From: Clonostachys chloroleuca
Lineage: Eukaryota; Ascomycota; Sordariomycetes; Hypocreales; Bionectriaceae
Assembly (NCBI GenBank): GCA_037952775.1
Contig: JBANAY010000003.1
Coordinates: 25,296,001-25,360,000, forward strand
Direction of reading: 5' to 3'
Length of the DNA: 64,000 nt
Shown here: positions 1-10,671 of the stretch, one piece after another
Position numbering within the stretch: the first letter of the stretch is position 1
How the letters are laid out: each line of letters starts with the position of its first letter
Program-made: the position numbers and the translations under genes
The notes under the pieces: generated by a model
Told to the model about the DNA's origin: nothing
Database searches by the model: none
Seen by the model: only the letters and a program-made list of their open reading frames with translations

Positions 1-2211
1 TTTTATTTATAACTAATATATATTTATAAGTATTATTTTAGAGTTTAGTTTAAATATTCTATTTATCTATTACTCTAAGAGTAGTAAGCTATTAAAAGCT
101 TATACTTAGTACTTATTTATATTATAAGTAATTACTAAAACTTAAAGGTAAATATTATTCCTCTATTTAAAACTATTTCTTTAGATAATCTATAGTAACT
201 AACTATATATTATAGGAATTAGTATATAAAGTTTTCTATAGAGCTTACTTTTTTATATAGAATAAAATATCTATATTTTATAAGTCTATTAATAATAATT
301 AAGATACTATTATACTATATTTTTATTATAGATTCTATTAATAATAATAGTTTAATAATATAGTTAAAGAATATTAATTATTATAGTTATTCTAATACTA
401 GAACTAGTTTAAATTCCTTATAGGGTTTATATTATATAGGTTTAATTTATATATAAATATTATATTCTAAGACTATAGTTTATATATCTTTTTATAGATT
501 AGAATAATTATAATATTACTTTATTCTATTAAATATTTTCTTAACTTCTTAATATTCTAAAAGCAGATACTTATAGATTTTCTTAATAAGTACTATTCTT
601 ATTTCTTATTATAGTATCTTTATATCTAGTATAATATCTATCTGGATTTTAATATATATTATTTCTCTTAGTATAGTATCTAAAGTTTATTATACTAAAT
701 ATCCCTTATTATTTATTAAAAATAGTTATCTATTAGTTTTTAGAATTATTTATTTATATTCAGATTTCTAGCTAAGAGTATTAGCTTTTCTGTTTTCTAA
801 TCTCTTTTAATATATAATCTTATAGTTAAATTTAAATAAATATTTAGTATAATATATTTATTTTCTATTAAATTACTAGATTATAATAAAATACTAAATA
901 TTTTTATAATTTATATATATCTTAATCTTATATTATATTCCTAGATAATAGTATTTAAATTCTTTAAATATATATATAATAACTATAAAGTCTTTATTAT
1001 AGATAGAATAATTAAGTTCTATACTATATAGTTTCTTTAAGTAGAATATTATAAGTATAATCTTTTTTTATTATCTCTTTTACTAATTTATATACTAATT
1101 ATAAAGTTTAAAATATTAGTTTTAAGTTCTATTTCCCTTATTATATTAAATATCTATAGTATAGATTTATTAGTTATATAATTTTTAATATTATTAAATA
1201 TATTTTAATATTTTAAATTCTATTAAAATTCTTTTTTCTTTTTTTTATAAAATTATATAATAATATAATAATCTTTTTTATAATTTTTAATAAATTATTA
1301 ATAATAATTAGTAAATCTAAGAAAAGTTTATATTACTTTAATATTTATAAAGTTTTTCTATTTAGAAATTATAATAATTTTATTTTTTTCTATTTATATT
1401 TTATTAGATTAAATAATATATTTTAAAAAGTTAATTTTCTTAATATAAAACTAATTTTTCTTAAATTCTACTAGAAGTTTTATATTTTCTAGCTTTTTTA
1501 AAACTTTATATATATATTTTTTATATATTTTATAATTATCTAAGAAAATTAAAATATTATTAAGATATATAACTATAAAGATATTAAGATATTTCTAAAG
1601 TATTTAATTAATTATTTATTAGAATATTATAAATATATTTATTAGTTTAAAAAGTATAATAAAATACTTATATAAACTAAACTTTATTCTAAATATTATT
1701 TTCTATTTATTTCCTTCTTTTATTTATATTAAGTTATAAGCTCTTTTTAGATCTAATATAATAAATTACTATTTACTTTATAATTAGTTTCTAAATTCTA
1801 TAATTAGTAATAAGAGTATTCTATTTTTATATATAATTTTATTTAGTTAGTAATAATTAATAATTAAATAAAGTTTATTATTTTTCTTAGATATAAATAT
1901 TATAGAGTATTCTATAGATAAAATTAATAATTATATATAGCTTTTTATTAATATATTATTAATATATTTATAGAGTACTTATAACTAAGATTTTATAAGA
2001 TTATAGAGTTTATAAAAAACTAATTTTTCTTTTTTAATAATAGAGATTTTATAATTTTATTAGTTATATTATAATAATCTAGTTTCTAGAGTTTTCTTAA
2101 ATAATTTATTATACTTTTAGTATTCTTTTAGAATATAATCTAGTTTTTCCTTTTTAAGATATTTTTCTTTATCTTTTTATTATTATTTTTTTCTATCTTA
2201 TTTATACTATA
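1..2211 (-). mobile_element. RIP-degraded Ty3/gypsy retrotransposon fragment
   Basis: Very AT- and TA-rich DNA with no long ORF on either strand. Reading the minus strand from about 1620 down to 1390 gives a stop-riddled but recognisable gypsy reverse transcriptase: an IFIVIYLNNILIF stretch at about 1540-1590 (family IFVVIYLDDILIF), then KVLKKLENIKLLVEFKKN, a stop, and FYIKKINFLKYIL (family FLGYIL). The catalytic Asp pair (GAT GAT) now reads AAT AAT at 1553-1564, the change expected from G-to-A RIP. RNase H and integrase would lie toward position 1 but are not readable by eye. The element runs off the left edge. No LTR, primer site or boundary is visible. It is certainly dead. Confidence 0.7.
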
Positions 2212-2728
2212 TATTGAAATTACAGTGGTCTATAAGGTATATTAGGCCTTAAGACTGCTATAACTAGTAGTAGCAGAAGTTTTAACTTCTAACTTATAGT
2301 AAATACTTCTCTATAACTTAGTTAAATTTTATACTAAAAAGTTAGTTTATAGTATATTTTATAGTATAAAAGAATCTTATTTTAATAAGAGGAACTGAAA
2401 AAATATACTAATTTCTCTTATAGATCTACTAACTAAAAACTACTCTAAAACCTACTATAGTAGTTTCCTAGGCTACTTTTAATTTTCTATAAAATTTATT
2501 ACTATAGGAAATCTAAAAAATTAACTCCTAACTACTAAACTATAAAATAGATATATATAACCTTTTTAAGACCTACTTTTATCTAAAAGAGCTAGTTAAG
2601 CTGATTAGTTAAGTATAGATATTAGATATCTTATCTTTAAAGCTAAAAGAGATATCTAAGATCTAAGGTCTAGTCTAGGGTAGGTTAGTTATAGGGTAGC
2701 TTAGGTATAGGTTAGAGCACTAGAAGTT
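2212..2728 (-). repeat. RIP-mutated right part of an inverted copia LTR
   Basis: This is the reverse complement of the right ~515 bp of the intact 3' LTR (about 9804-10318). Almost every difference is C-to-T or G-to-A: the LTR terminus TGTTGAAATTACAG reads TATTGAAATTACAG, and 'caaggtgtatt' reads 'taaggtatatt'. It stops inside the LTR at AGAAGTT (2722-2728). The rest of the same inverted LTR resumes with the same seven bases at 10672. No clear target duplication flanks the outer end. Confidence 0.8.
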
Positions 2729-3142
2729 TTTAAAAGGTCAAGGTCTTCAGTATAGGGTAGACCAGCTGTAGGGTAAGCTGGGTCTAGGGTAGATAAAGCC
2801 TATAGGGTAGGCTCCGAAATACCAGAGAAGGATCATTTGAAAAGGCATAGTAGAAGGTACGGGCTCTATAAGAGAAAATAAAGCTCTATCAGCTACAGGG
2901 TAGCTAAGAAAGATAGACTGTAGGGTAGATAAAAGAGTATATTGGTAACTTATAGAATCTCTATCTAGCAGGGAGGAAGCCCTGTACTTATAGGTATTTC
3001 CAGGCCGTAAGAGCTCTGAAGATAATATATTGCCTTCTGTAATACGAGCTCGTAACTACTATAAGGTTCTCGTACAGAGGGATATAAGACCGCTAATATA
3101 GATACTACAGCGGATATAAAGTCCGCTAATATAGCTGCTATA
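2729..3142. repeat. Left part of an unidentified insertion inside the inverted LTR
   Basis: Moderately AT-rich sequence without RIP character and without a long ORF. Together with 10324-10671 it makes an insertion of about 760 bp (copia excluded), bounded by the 7-bp direct repeat AGAAGTT (2722-2728 and 10672-10678). It contains many copies of a short AGGGTA/TAGGGTAG motif between about 2690 and 2935. At 3059-3142 it contains a degenerate unit (AAGGTTCTCGTA ... GACCGCTAATAT ... AAGTCCGCTAATATAGC) that recurs at about 10330-10425. No terminal inverted repeat is obvious, so the element class is unknown. Confidence 0.5.
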
Positions 3143-3147
3143 GTAGT

Positions 3148-3525
3148 TGTTGAAATTACAGTGGCCTACAAGGTGTATTAGGCCTTGAGACCGCTATAAC
3201 TAGCAGCAGTGGAAATTTTAGCTTCTAACTTATAGCGAACACTCCTCTATAACTTAGTCAAACTTCACACTAGAAAGTCGGTTTATAGTGCATTTTATAG
3301 CGCAAAAGGATCTTATTTTGGTGAGAGAAATTGGTATATTTATTTCTCTCACCAAAATAAGATCCTTTTGCGCTATAAAATGCACTATAAACCGACTTTC
3401 TAGTGTGAAGTTTGACTAAGTTATAGAGGAGTGTTCGCTATAAGTTAGAAGCTAAAATTTCCACTGCTGCTAGTTATAGCGGTCTCAAGGCCTAATACAC
3501 CTTGTAGGCCACTGTAATTTCAACA
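3148..3525 (+). repeat. 5' LTR, palindromic (snap-back) form
   Basis: The left arm 3148-3331 is the exact reverse complement of the right arm 3342-3525, with a 10-nt spacer TGGTATATTT. The right arm equals the last ~190 bp of the 3' LTR. The left ~650 bp of a normal LTR (the expected U3) are missing, replaced by an inverted copy of the right end. Both outer ends therefore carry the same integrase-recognised terminus (TGTTGAAATT / AATTTCAACA), and the left one abuts the target duplication, so it was this rearranged end that integrated. Confidence 0.9.
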
Positions 3526-3540
3526 GGTTATGAGCCCGGC
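3526..3540 (+). other. Primer-binding site for an internal fragment of initiator tRNA-Met
   Basis: GGTTATGAGCCCGGC starts immediately after the CA of the 5' LTR. Its reverse complement, GCCGGGCTCATAACC, spells the anticodon arm (CAT anticodon) of a eukaryotic initiator tRNA-Met, not a tRNA 3' end. This is the half-tRNA priming arrangement known from Drosophila copia. The assignment is from memory of conserved tRNA sequence. Confidence 0.75.
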
Positions 3541-4540
3541 TCACTAACTTATAGCGCTTCAACCGCTAAAACCGTCTTATATCCGCTATAAAGCCTGTAT
3601 TTTTACTGGCTGAAGACCCCTGAAGGCCCAGTGTGCACCTGTCTCTTAGTGGTCAGACCACTGAAGACCCCTGCTGTGCAGCTCCTTCCTATAGGCTGCT
3701 TAGGCCCCTGTTAGCCCACTGAGACCCAGTGTGTAACCCGCTGTAATTGGCTCCTCTTGACCGCTAGATCCGCTGAACAAGGCCCTATAATTGGCTGTCA
3801 TGATCACTAGGTCCACTGAACAAACCCTTCTAATTGGCTATTGAACCACTGAAGAAGTCCCTGTTAGGCTGTTAAGCTCACTGAGTTACAGCGCTCTTAG
3901 CACTGCTAGAGCACCTGCCGCACAGCTGCAGACCGCTAAAAAGCCGGCTGCTAGCCCACTGAACGTTAGGTCAATTGACCGCTAAGCTCCAGGCTCCTAA
4001 GCCCCTAAGCCCGCTAAAGGCTATAGCGCTATAAGCGCTGAAGAAATCAACTTTGAAGCTATTAGCTTCTTTATTTTCTAGAAGGCTTATTTTAAGCTCT
4101 AAAAAATTATAAAAAATATATTTGGAAACTAGATTTTTAGGAGAATTTTATTCTACTATCTTCAATTACCCTAGACCTCTTTCTAAGAGATCTAAAAAGA
4201 AGTATTTATTAAACCTTCTAACTAGCTATTTAAGTCTTCACTGAAGCTCTAGCTAACTAGGCCTATTCGAGTTAGAATAAGTGGGTCTAATAAGGGTAAA
4301 CAACCCTTAGAGGGTTCCTATAAAGTTCCTTCTAGTCCTGTAGGTTCTAATAAGAATCTAGAACTTTTAGAAGAAGAAGTTGATGAAATAAGAACTCAAC
4401 TAGCTTCTCAGACTGAAGAGTTTAGAACCCTAAAAGACTCTATAGGGAATTTACAACTAGCTCTTCAAAACCTTACTCAGGTTATCTCTTCTAATTCTAA
4501 AGATAAAGAAGAAATTAAAAGAGAAGAAATAGCTAGTAAG
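3541..4540 (+). other. Copia leader and possible upstream gag codons
   Basis: 3541-4060 is GC-richer leader with many short 'ccgcta' and 'ccactga' words and no ORF. From about 4262 the frame of the downstream gag-pol is open and looks coding (a Glu/Leu-rich, coiled-coil-like stretch including LEEEVDEIRTQL), but it has no in-frame ATG before 4541, and an in-frame TAG lies just upstream at about 4248. Either translation starts at 4541 or an upstream gag start has been lost, possibly by C-to-T change. Confidence 0.5.
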
Positions 4541-7500
4541 ATGGAAGTTAATAGTAAAGAGGAAATTAAACCCTTTAAGCTAGAAACTAAATCTTCTACT
4601 AGCTTAACCTCTGCCTTAAATACCTCTATAGTTAGAGAACTATCTAAGAGAGTATATAGTTTTCCAGAAGATTATAGGCTAAAAGATAGCTCTAATTTCG
4701 ATAAATGGAAACAAGCCTTAACTATACAGTTCAGAGCTTTTGGGTTACCAGAATTTATAGATAAACCTAATATAGCTAATTCCTTAGTAGATACTGAACA
4801 GGCTATAATTCTTATGCTATTAAGAGATAGTTGTAAAGAAGGACCCCAAGCTGCTATAACTTGGTTAAAAAGCCCTTCTGAAGCTTATAATCTCTTAGTT
4901 AAGCAGTATTCTCAAAGTTCTGAGATACAGAGAGGAAATCTATACTCTAAATTTCACTCTCTTAAGTTTTCTAGCTATAAGGGCTCCTTAGAGGCTTATA
5001 ATTCTGAATTTATTAGTCTGTTAGCTAGACTAACCCTAGCTGGGGTTAAAGTTGAACCTATAGATCAGTTTAATCAGTATCTTCAGTCTTTAAAGGAAAC
5101 CTTTCCTAGTTGGGCAGAAAGGCAAAGATCTAATATAAGATCTCAAAGAGCCTTAGGAAATAACCTAGAATCTTTAAACCTTCAGTTTCTTATAGCAGAC
5201 CTCTTAGAGGAACAGAGAGATAAAAGCTCTTCTGTAGCTAAAGGAATAAATTATAAGGTTAATAAAGCTAGAGAAGAAGCTAATAAAAAACTAGCTAATT
5301 CTAAGCCTAAAGATCCTAAAAATAACTCTTCTAATTATAAGAAGAATAAAAAAGGATTTAATTCTAATTCTAATAAGAATAAGAATAAAAGAGAATCTAA
5401 TTCTAATAAAGAAGAAGATTCTAATAAAAAATCTATTAGCTTTCTAACTAGAAGCTATAACTTAGAAGAAGATTATATATCTACTTCCTCAGAATCTTCT
5501 TCAGAAGAAGAAGACTTATCCTTAGAGACTTATAAGACCTCTAGACCTAAGAGTTATAAAAAGCTGAAAAAAGTTATAGAGAAACCTATCTCTAGCTTAT
5601 TATATGATACAGGTTCAACTATTCATATAGCTAATAAAAGGGAGTCTTTTATAGACTATAAACCCTTAAACTCCAAGGAAGCTAAACCTATTCTAACAGG
5701 TGGAGGCTTAGTTTATCCAAAAGGAAAAGGAACTGCTAAATATACAGTTCTTATATCTAGAAATCCTATAAAATTTCAGGATATATATCTAGAAGAAACC
5801 CTCTATATTCCTTCCTTTGATACTGCTATAATTAGTGGTTTAAAACACTATATCTCAGGAGGAACCCTTATAAAAGATAGGCTATATTCTAAAGATAGAG
5901 CCTGTTTTGGGTTATTTAATATAAAGGAAAATGGATTTTTCTTAACCTTAAAAGGAATAGAAACTCCCTTATTAAAATCCTTTTATAATTTCTATAATAG
6001 GGAAATAAATACTAGCTATAATTATCCCTTAGAAGTTAGAATTCCTAAAAATCCTACTTTAAATAAGGAAGATTATAAGGAAATCCCTTCTTCTATAGAA
6101 GAAGAAGAGTCTTTAGAAGACTATAAGTTTCTAGAAGAGAAAACTATAGATTTAGAAGAGGAAACTAAGAGAGCTTATAAGCGTAGCCTAGAGGACTCTA
6201 AAGCTGATATAGCTGTTATAGAGAGTCTTCAGGGTTCTGACGAGGCCTGTGGATCTCAAGATCTCTTAGTTAATAACCCTTCTATCTTAGTTCCTTCTAA
6301 TTCCTCTAAAACTAAAGCTATAAGCCTAAGTTCAGAAGAATATAAGAAACTATTAGACTTAGCTGGTCTTTGGCATATAAGACTAGGCCACTTAGGGCTA
6401 GCTTTACTTAAGAAAACAGCTAATATAACTAAAGGAATTCCTAATTTTTCCTTAGTTAAAGATAAAGACTTTATTTGCTTAGCTTGTATTAGAGCTAAAG
6501 CAGTTAGGGTTATATCTAGAAGACCTATAGAAGATCCTTCTGAAGTCCTAGATATAATAGAGGGAGATACAGTTAAAATAAACCCTATACCCTATAATAA
6601 AAAGCCTTATAATCTCTTTCTAGTTGATAGAAAAACTAGATATCGCTGGGTTATTAGTTTAGCTAATAAAGAAGCTATAACTATAACTATAGCTATTCAG
6701 AATTTATTTCGAAAATTTAAAAACCTTTATAATAGGTATCCTAAGAAGTTTCACTTTGATGGAGGCCTTGAGATAAGCTCTGAATTAAGAGATTGGCTAG
6801 CTAAAAAAGGGATAGCTTTTTTAACCTCTAACCCTTATACTCATAGCCAGAATGGTCTTATAGAAAGATCTATTAGGCTAGTCCTAGATAGGTTAAGAGC
6901 CTCTATATTATGGGCTAATATTCCTATATATCTCTGGTGTTTTATAATAAAAGCTATAGTTAAGCTAGTTAATTTAACTGCTATTACTAATAGAGACTTT
7001 ACACCCTATGAGTTATTCTATAAGGAATTACAACCTTCTAAAAATTATAAGCCTAATTTAGGCTTTTATAAAGCTATAGGTAGCTATTGTGAAGCTATAA
7101 TTCCTATAGAAAATAGGGAAAAATCCTATAAGCTTAATACTAGAACTGAACCAGCTAGACTATTAGCTGTATTAGGTTCTAATACTTATCTAATCTGGAT
7201 ACCTAGAAGAAAGCTAGTAACTAAAACTAGCTATATTAGGTTTCTAGAGAGAATTAGTTCTTCAGATAAAGGTTTTCAGAAAATAGAAGTTGATAACTTA
7301 ATTTCTAATAACCCAGAAGAACTTATAAACCCCTATCTTCTAAATAACCCTTTAGAGGGAGAAATAGAAGAATTAGATAATTCTAAGAATTCTAAAATAC
7401 TAGAAGTCTTAGAGGGAGAAAAAAGGATAAATTTAGAAGAGCCTACCCTAGAGATTTCTCTAGAAAATCCTAATACTCCTATATCTTCTAATATAGAAAA

Positions 7501-9196
7501 TAAAGAAAATTCTATATTAGAAGATCCTATGGAATTAGATCCTAAGGAACTTCTTTACTATAGTTATAATATTAATTATAAAGTTAAGAAGAAAATATTA
7601 GATAAAGAACCCTCTTCTTTTAAACAGGCTATTAAGTCAGAAAATAAGAAAGAGTGGTTAGAAGCTATATTTGATGAACTAGAACAACTAGTATATCAAA
7701 ATTGCTTTTCCTTTATAAATAAGACTAGTATACCTAAAGATAGAAAAATTCTATTAAATAGGTTAGTCTTAAAATTTAAAAGGGATTCTAATAATATCCC
7801 TTATAAGTTTAAAGCTAGGCTAGTAGCTAAAGGGTTTATGCAAATAGAAGGCCTAGATTTTAAAGAGATCTTTGCTTCTACAGCTATTCCTTCAACTTAG
7901 CGAATTTTACTAGCTATAGCTAACCAGTTTAACTTAGAAGTTGAACAGGTTGACTTTATAGGTGCTTTTTTAAATAGCTCCTTAAAAGAAACTATATTTA
8001 TGGCTATACCTGAGGGCTTTATAGAGCTTTTAAAAGCTAGACCCTATCTAGTTAAGTTAATAACTAAACTAGGTTATAATCCTGATAAAGAACAGGTTAT
8101 ACAGTTAAATAAAGCCTTATATGGTTTAAAGCAAAGTCCTAGAGAGTGGCAAGAGGCTCTTAGAGCTCTATTTAAAACCCTAGGCTTTTATCCCCTAATT
8201 TCTGACCCAGCAGTCTATTATAATAAGATTTTAAAAATCTATATAATAACCTATGTTGATGACTGTTTAATTATTAGTCCTAGCTTAATAGCTATAAATA
8301 AGCTAAAAAGGCAGCTAAATAAAGCCTATAAGCTAGAAGATAAAGGACCTGCTTCCTTCTTCTTAGGAATTCAAATTATAAGGGATAGAAATAAGAAGAC
8401 TTTAAAGTTATCTCAGTCCCAATATATAGAAGAGGCTTTAGAAACTTTTAGTCTTCTAGATTCTAAACCTAACTTAGTTCCCTTACAACCTAATAGTATA
8501 AAGCAACCTTTATCTAGGAAGCTAAACTATAAGGAAATTAAGTTATATCAAGCTATAATAGGTACCTTAATGTATCTTATGCTTATGACTAGACCTGACT
8601 TAGGGTTTCCTATACAGTGGTTATCTTCTCAACTAGGTAATCCCTATATAGAACACCTTAATCAAGCAAAAGGAACCTTAAAGTATCTAAAAGGTTCTAA
8701 ATTACTAGCTATAACTTATAAAGCTACTAAGGATTTCTATCCTATAGCTTATAGTGATAGTGATTTTGCTGGAGATAAGTCTTCTAAGTCAACCTTTGGT
8801 TATCTAATAACCTTAGGAAATACCCCTATTAGTTGGAAGTCTAAGAAAGCTTCAACTATAGCTCTATCAACTACAGAGGCTGAAACAGATGCTCTAGTAG
8901 AGGCTATTAGAGAGGTTTTATGGTTAAAAACCTTATATAAGGAACTAAAAAACCCTATATCCTCTATAAACCTCTATTGTGATAATACAGGCTCTATTTC
9001 TAACTCTTCTAACCCTAATCTTCATAGTCGAACTAAACATACACTATTAAAGTTCAACTATATAAGGGAAGTTATAAAGCTAGAAAATATAAAGGTTATC
9101 TATCTTAATACTAAAGAGATGCCGGCTGATGGGTTAACTAAACCCCTAGCCTCTATAGCTTTTAAAAGCTATATAAAGCTCCTAGGTTTATCCTAG
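4541..9196 (+). pseudogene. Copia gag-pol polyprotein interrupted by one TAG
   Basis: A single frame of about 1,550 codons broken only by TAG at 7898-7900. Gag: a UBN2/retrotran-gag-like helical domain at about residues 50-230, then a Lys/Asn-rich basic tract with no Cys, so no CCHC zinc knuckle. Protease: DTGS near residue 356. Integrase: zinc-binding H-H-C-C from about 612 (WHIRLGH ... CLACI), core Asp in FHFDGG and Glu in NGLIERS (about residue 775). After the stop: reverse transcriptase with YGLKQSPREW and YVDD (Asp about codon 1240), then RNase H with AYSDSDFAGD, STTEAE and MPADGLTKPL. The TAG follows a conserved PST motif where Gln-Arg would be expected, so CAG to TAG (a RIP-type CpA change) explains it. 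The codons are very AT-rich. Confidence 0.88.
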
Positions 9197-9441
9197 AAGC
9201 TTCCCTCTCTTAATAACCTTTATAGGGGTTAAATAGAGACTATTAGTCTCTATTGGTTAGGTTTTATTGCAGTTACTGCTTTCCTAGCCTCTTAGGAGTT
9301 TTCTTCTGAACACTCCTTTATAAAATAGCAAATAATAGGTTTACCCTATACTCTTTTAGTGCGCTATAATCCTTGAAAAATGCGCTATTTAGTGTATATT
9401 TTTTCGGATTTTTATCTCTATAAATAAGCACTATATATCCC

Positions 9442-9454
9442 TTTTTAGAGGGAG
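9442..9454 (+). other. Copia polypurine tract
   Basis: TTTTTAGAGGGAG lies directly before the TGTTGAATTG start of the 3' LTR, the position where plus-strand priming occurs in copia elements. It fixes the left boundary of the 3' LTR. Confidence 0.75.
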
Positions 9455-10318
9455 TGTTGAATTGAGAGACTATAGCCACTATAAGTTAGTGACCGTATCG
9501 CTATAAGTTAGCGGTTACAACCACTAACCTCTAGCGGTCGCAACCACTAACTGTTAGCGATTGCTATCCCCTGTAACAGCTAGCCAATAGCGATTGAGAC
9601 CGCTATCCGATAGCGACTACGATCACGAGCCAATAGCGGTTGCAGCCACTGTGGGTCAGTGGCTACAGGCCGCTATGACCGCTACGGCTTAGCAGGCTCC
9701 AGTTCCTCTTTAGGGCTAGGAGCGTCAGCAGCGTTATTTATAGGTTATTAGGCTATATTAGCCTAAATAAGGGTCTAGAAAATTCAGGAAAAAATCTGAG
9801 TAACTTCTAGTAGCCTAACCTATACCCAAGCTACCCTATAACCAACCTACCCTAGACTAGACCTTAGATCTTAGATATCTCTTTCAGCTTTAAAGATAAG
9901 ATATCTAATATCTATACTTAACTGATCAGCTTAACTAGCTCTTTCAGATAAAAGTGGGTCTTAAAAAGGTTATATATATCTATCTTATGGTTTGGTAGTT
10001 GTGAGTTGATTTTTTAGATTTCCTATAGTAATGAATTTTGCGGAAAATCAAAAGTGGCCCGGGAAGCTGCTGTAGCGGGTTTTAGAGTAGTTTTTAGTCG
10101 GTAGACCTATGAGAGAAATTGGTATATTTTTCCGGTTCCTCTCACCAAAATAAGATCCTTTTGCGCTATAAAATGCACTATAAACCGACTTTCTAGTGTG
10201 AAGTTTGACTAAGTTATAGAGGAGTGTTCGCTATAAGTTAGAAGCTAAAATTTCCACTGCTGCTAGTTATAGCGGTCTCAAGGCCTAATACACCTTGTAG
10301 GCCACTGTAATTTCAACA
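9455..10318 (+). repeat. Full-length 3' LTR of the copia element (864 bp)
   Basis: Starts TGTTGAATTGAGAG after the polypurine tract and ends AATTTCAACA before the GTAGT target duplication. The ends form a short inverted repeat (TGTTGAA/TTCAACA). The first ~260 bp is dense in GCGGT/ACCGC/CGCTA words forming many small hairpins. A TATATATA run near 9980 is a candidate promoter element. At 10111-10145 an imperfect hairpin (TGAGAG ... CTCTCA) marks the point where the 5' LTR copy turned back on itself. The LTR exists inverted in two pieces at 2212-2728 and 10672-11024. Confidence 0.85.
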
Positions 10319-10323
10319 GTAGT

Positions 10324-10671
10324 TATAAGGTTCACTAAACTAAGTACTAAGGTTCTCATATAGCAGATACGAGGTCCGCTAATACAAGCGCTGCAGCGGA
10401 CCCGAAGTCCGCTAATGCAGCTGCTTCAGCGCAATACGGGATCACTAGCACGGACGCCACAGCAGCTGTTACAGCGGTTGTGACCGCTAACGCAATTGCC
10501 CTAACGGGCAGCTACAGTGGGTTGGGCCAGTGGCTTCAGAGGGCTTCCAGCTTTGGAGAGCCCTAAGTTAGTTATTTCATTCCTCCTTACCCTATACCAA
10601 TCTGAGATCATTTAATCAACTGATATAGGGTAATCTGGATCTACCCTATAGTCTATAGGGTAAATCTCAAC
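10324..10671. repeat. Right part of the unidentified insertion
   Basis: Continues the segment 2729-3142 on the far side of the copia element. It holds a second copy of the 'AAGGTTCTC ... GGTCCGCTAATAC ... AAGTCCGCTAATGCAGC' unit and more TACCCTATA/TATAGGGTAA words near 10590-10660. It ends ...AATCTCAAC directly before the repeated AGAAGTT. No ORF, no RIP character. Confidence 0.5.

Larger units (their letters stand above)
3148..10318 (+). mobile_element. Ty1/copia LTR retrotransposon, recent insertion
   Basis: The boundaries are exact: TG at 3148, CA at 10318, and a perfect 5-bp target duplication GTAGT at 3143-3147 and 10319-10323. Order: 378-bp aberrant 5' LTR (3148-3525), primer-binding site directly after it, leader of about 0.7-1 kb, gag-pol in copia order (gag, protease, integrase, reverse transcriptase, RNase H), polypurine tract 9442-9454, full 3' LTR 9455-10318. 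The shared right ~190 bp of the two LTRs looks identical by eye, so the insertion is young and later than the RIP that destroyed its surroundings. One TAG interrupts pol. The 5' LTR lacks the normal U3, so this copy is probably not autonomous. Confidence 0.92.

Noticed and set aside
2690..2935. AGGGTA/TAGGGTAG words as an interstitial telomere repeat
   Set aside because: The spacing is irregular and TTAGGG is never repeated in tandem, so it is not a telomeric array.
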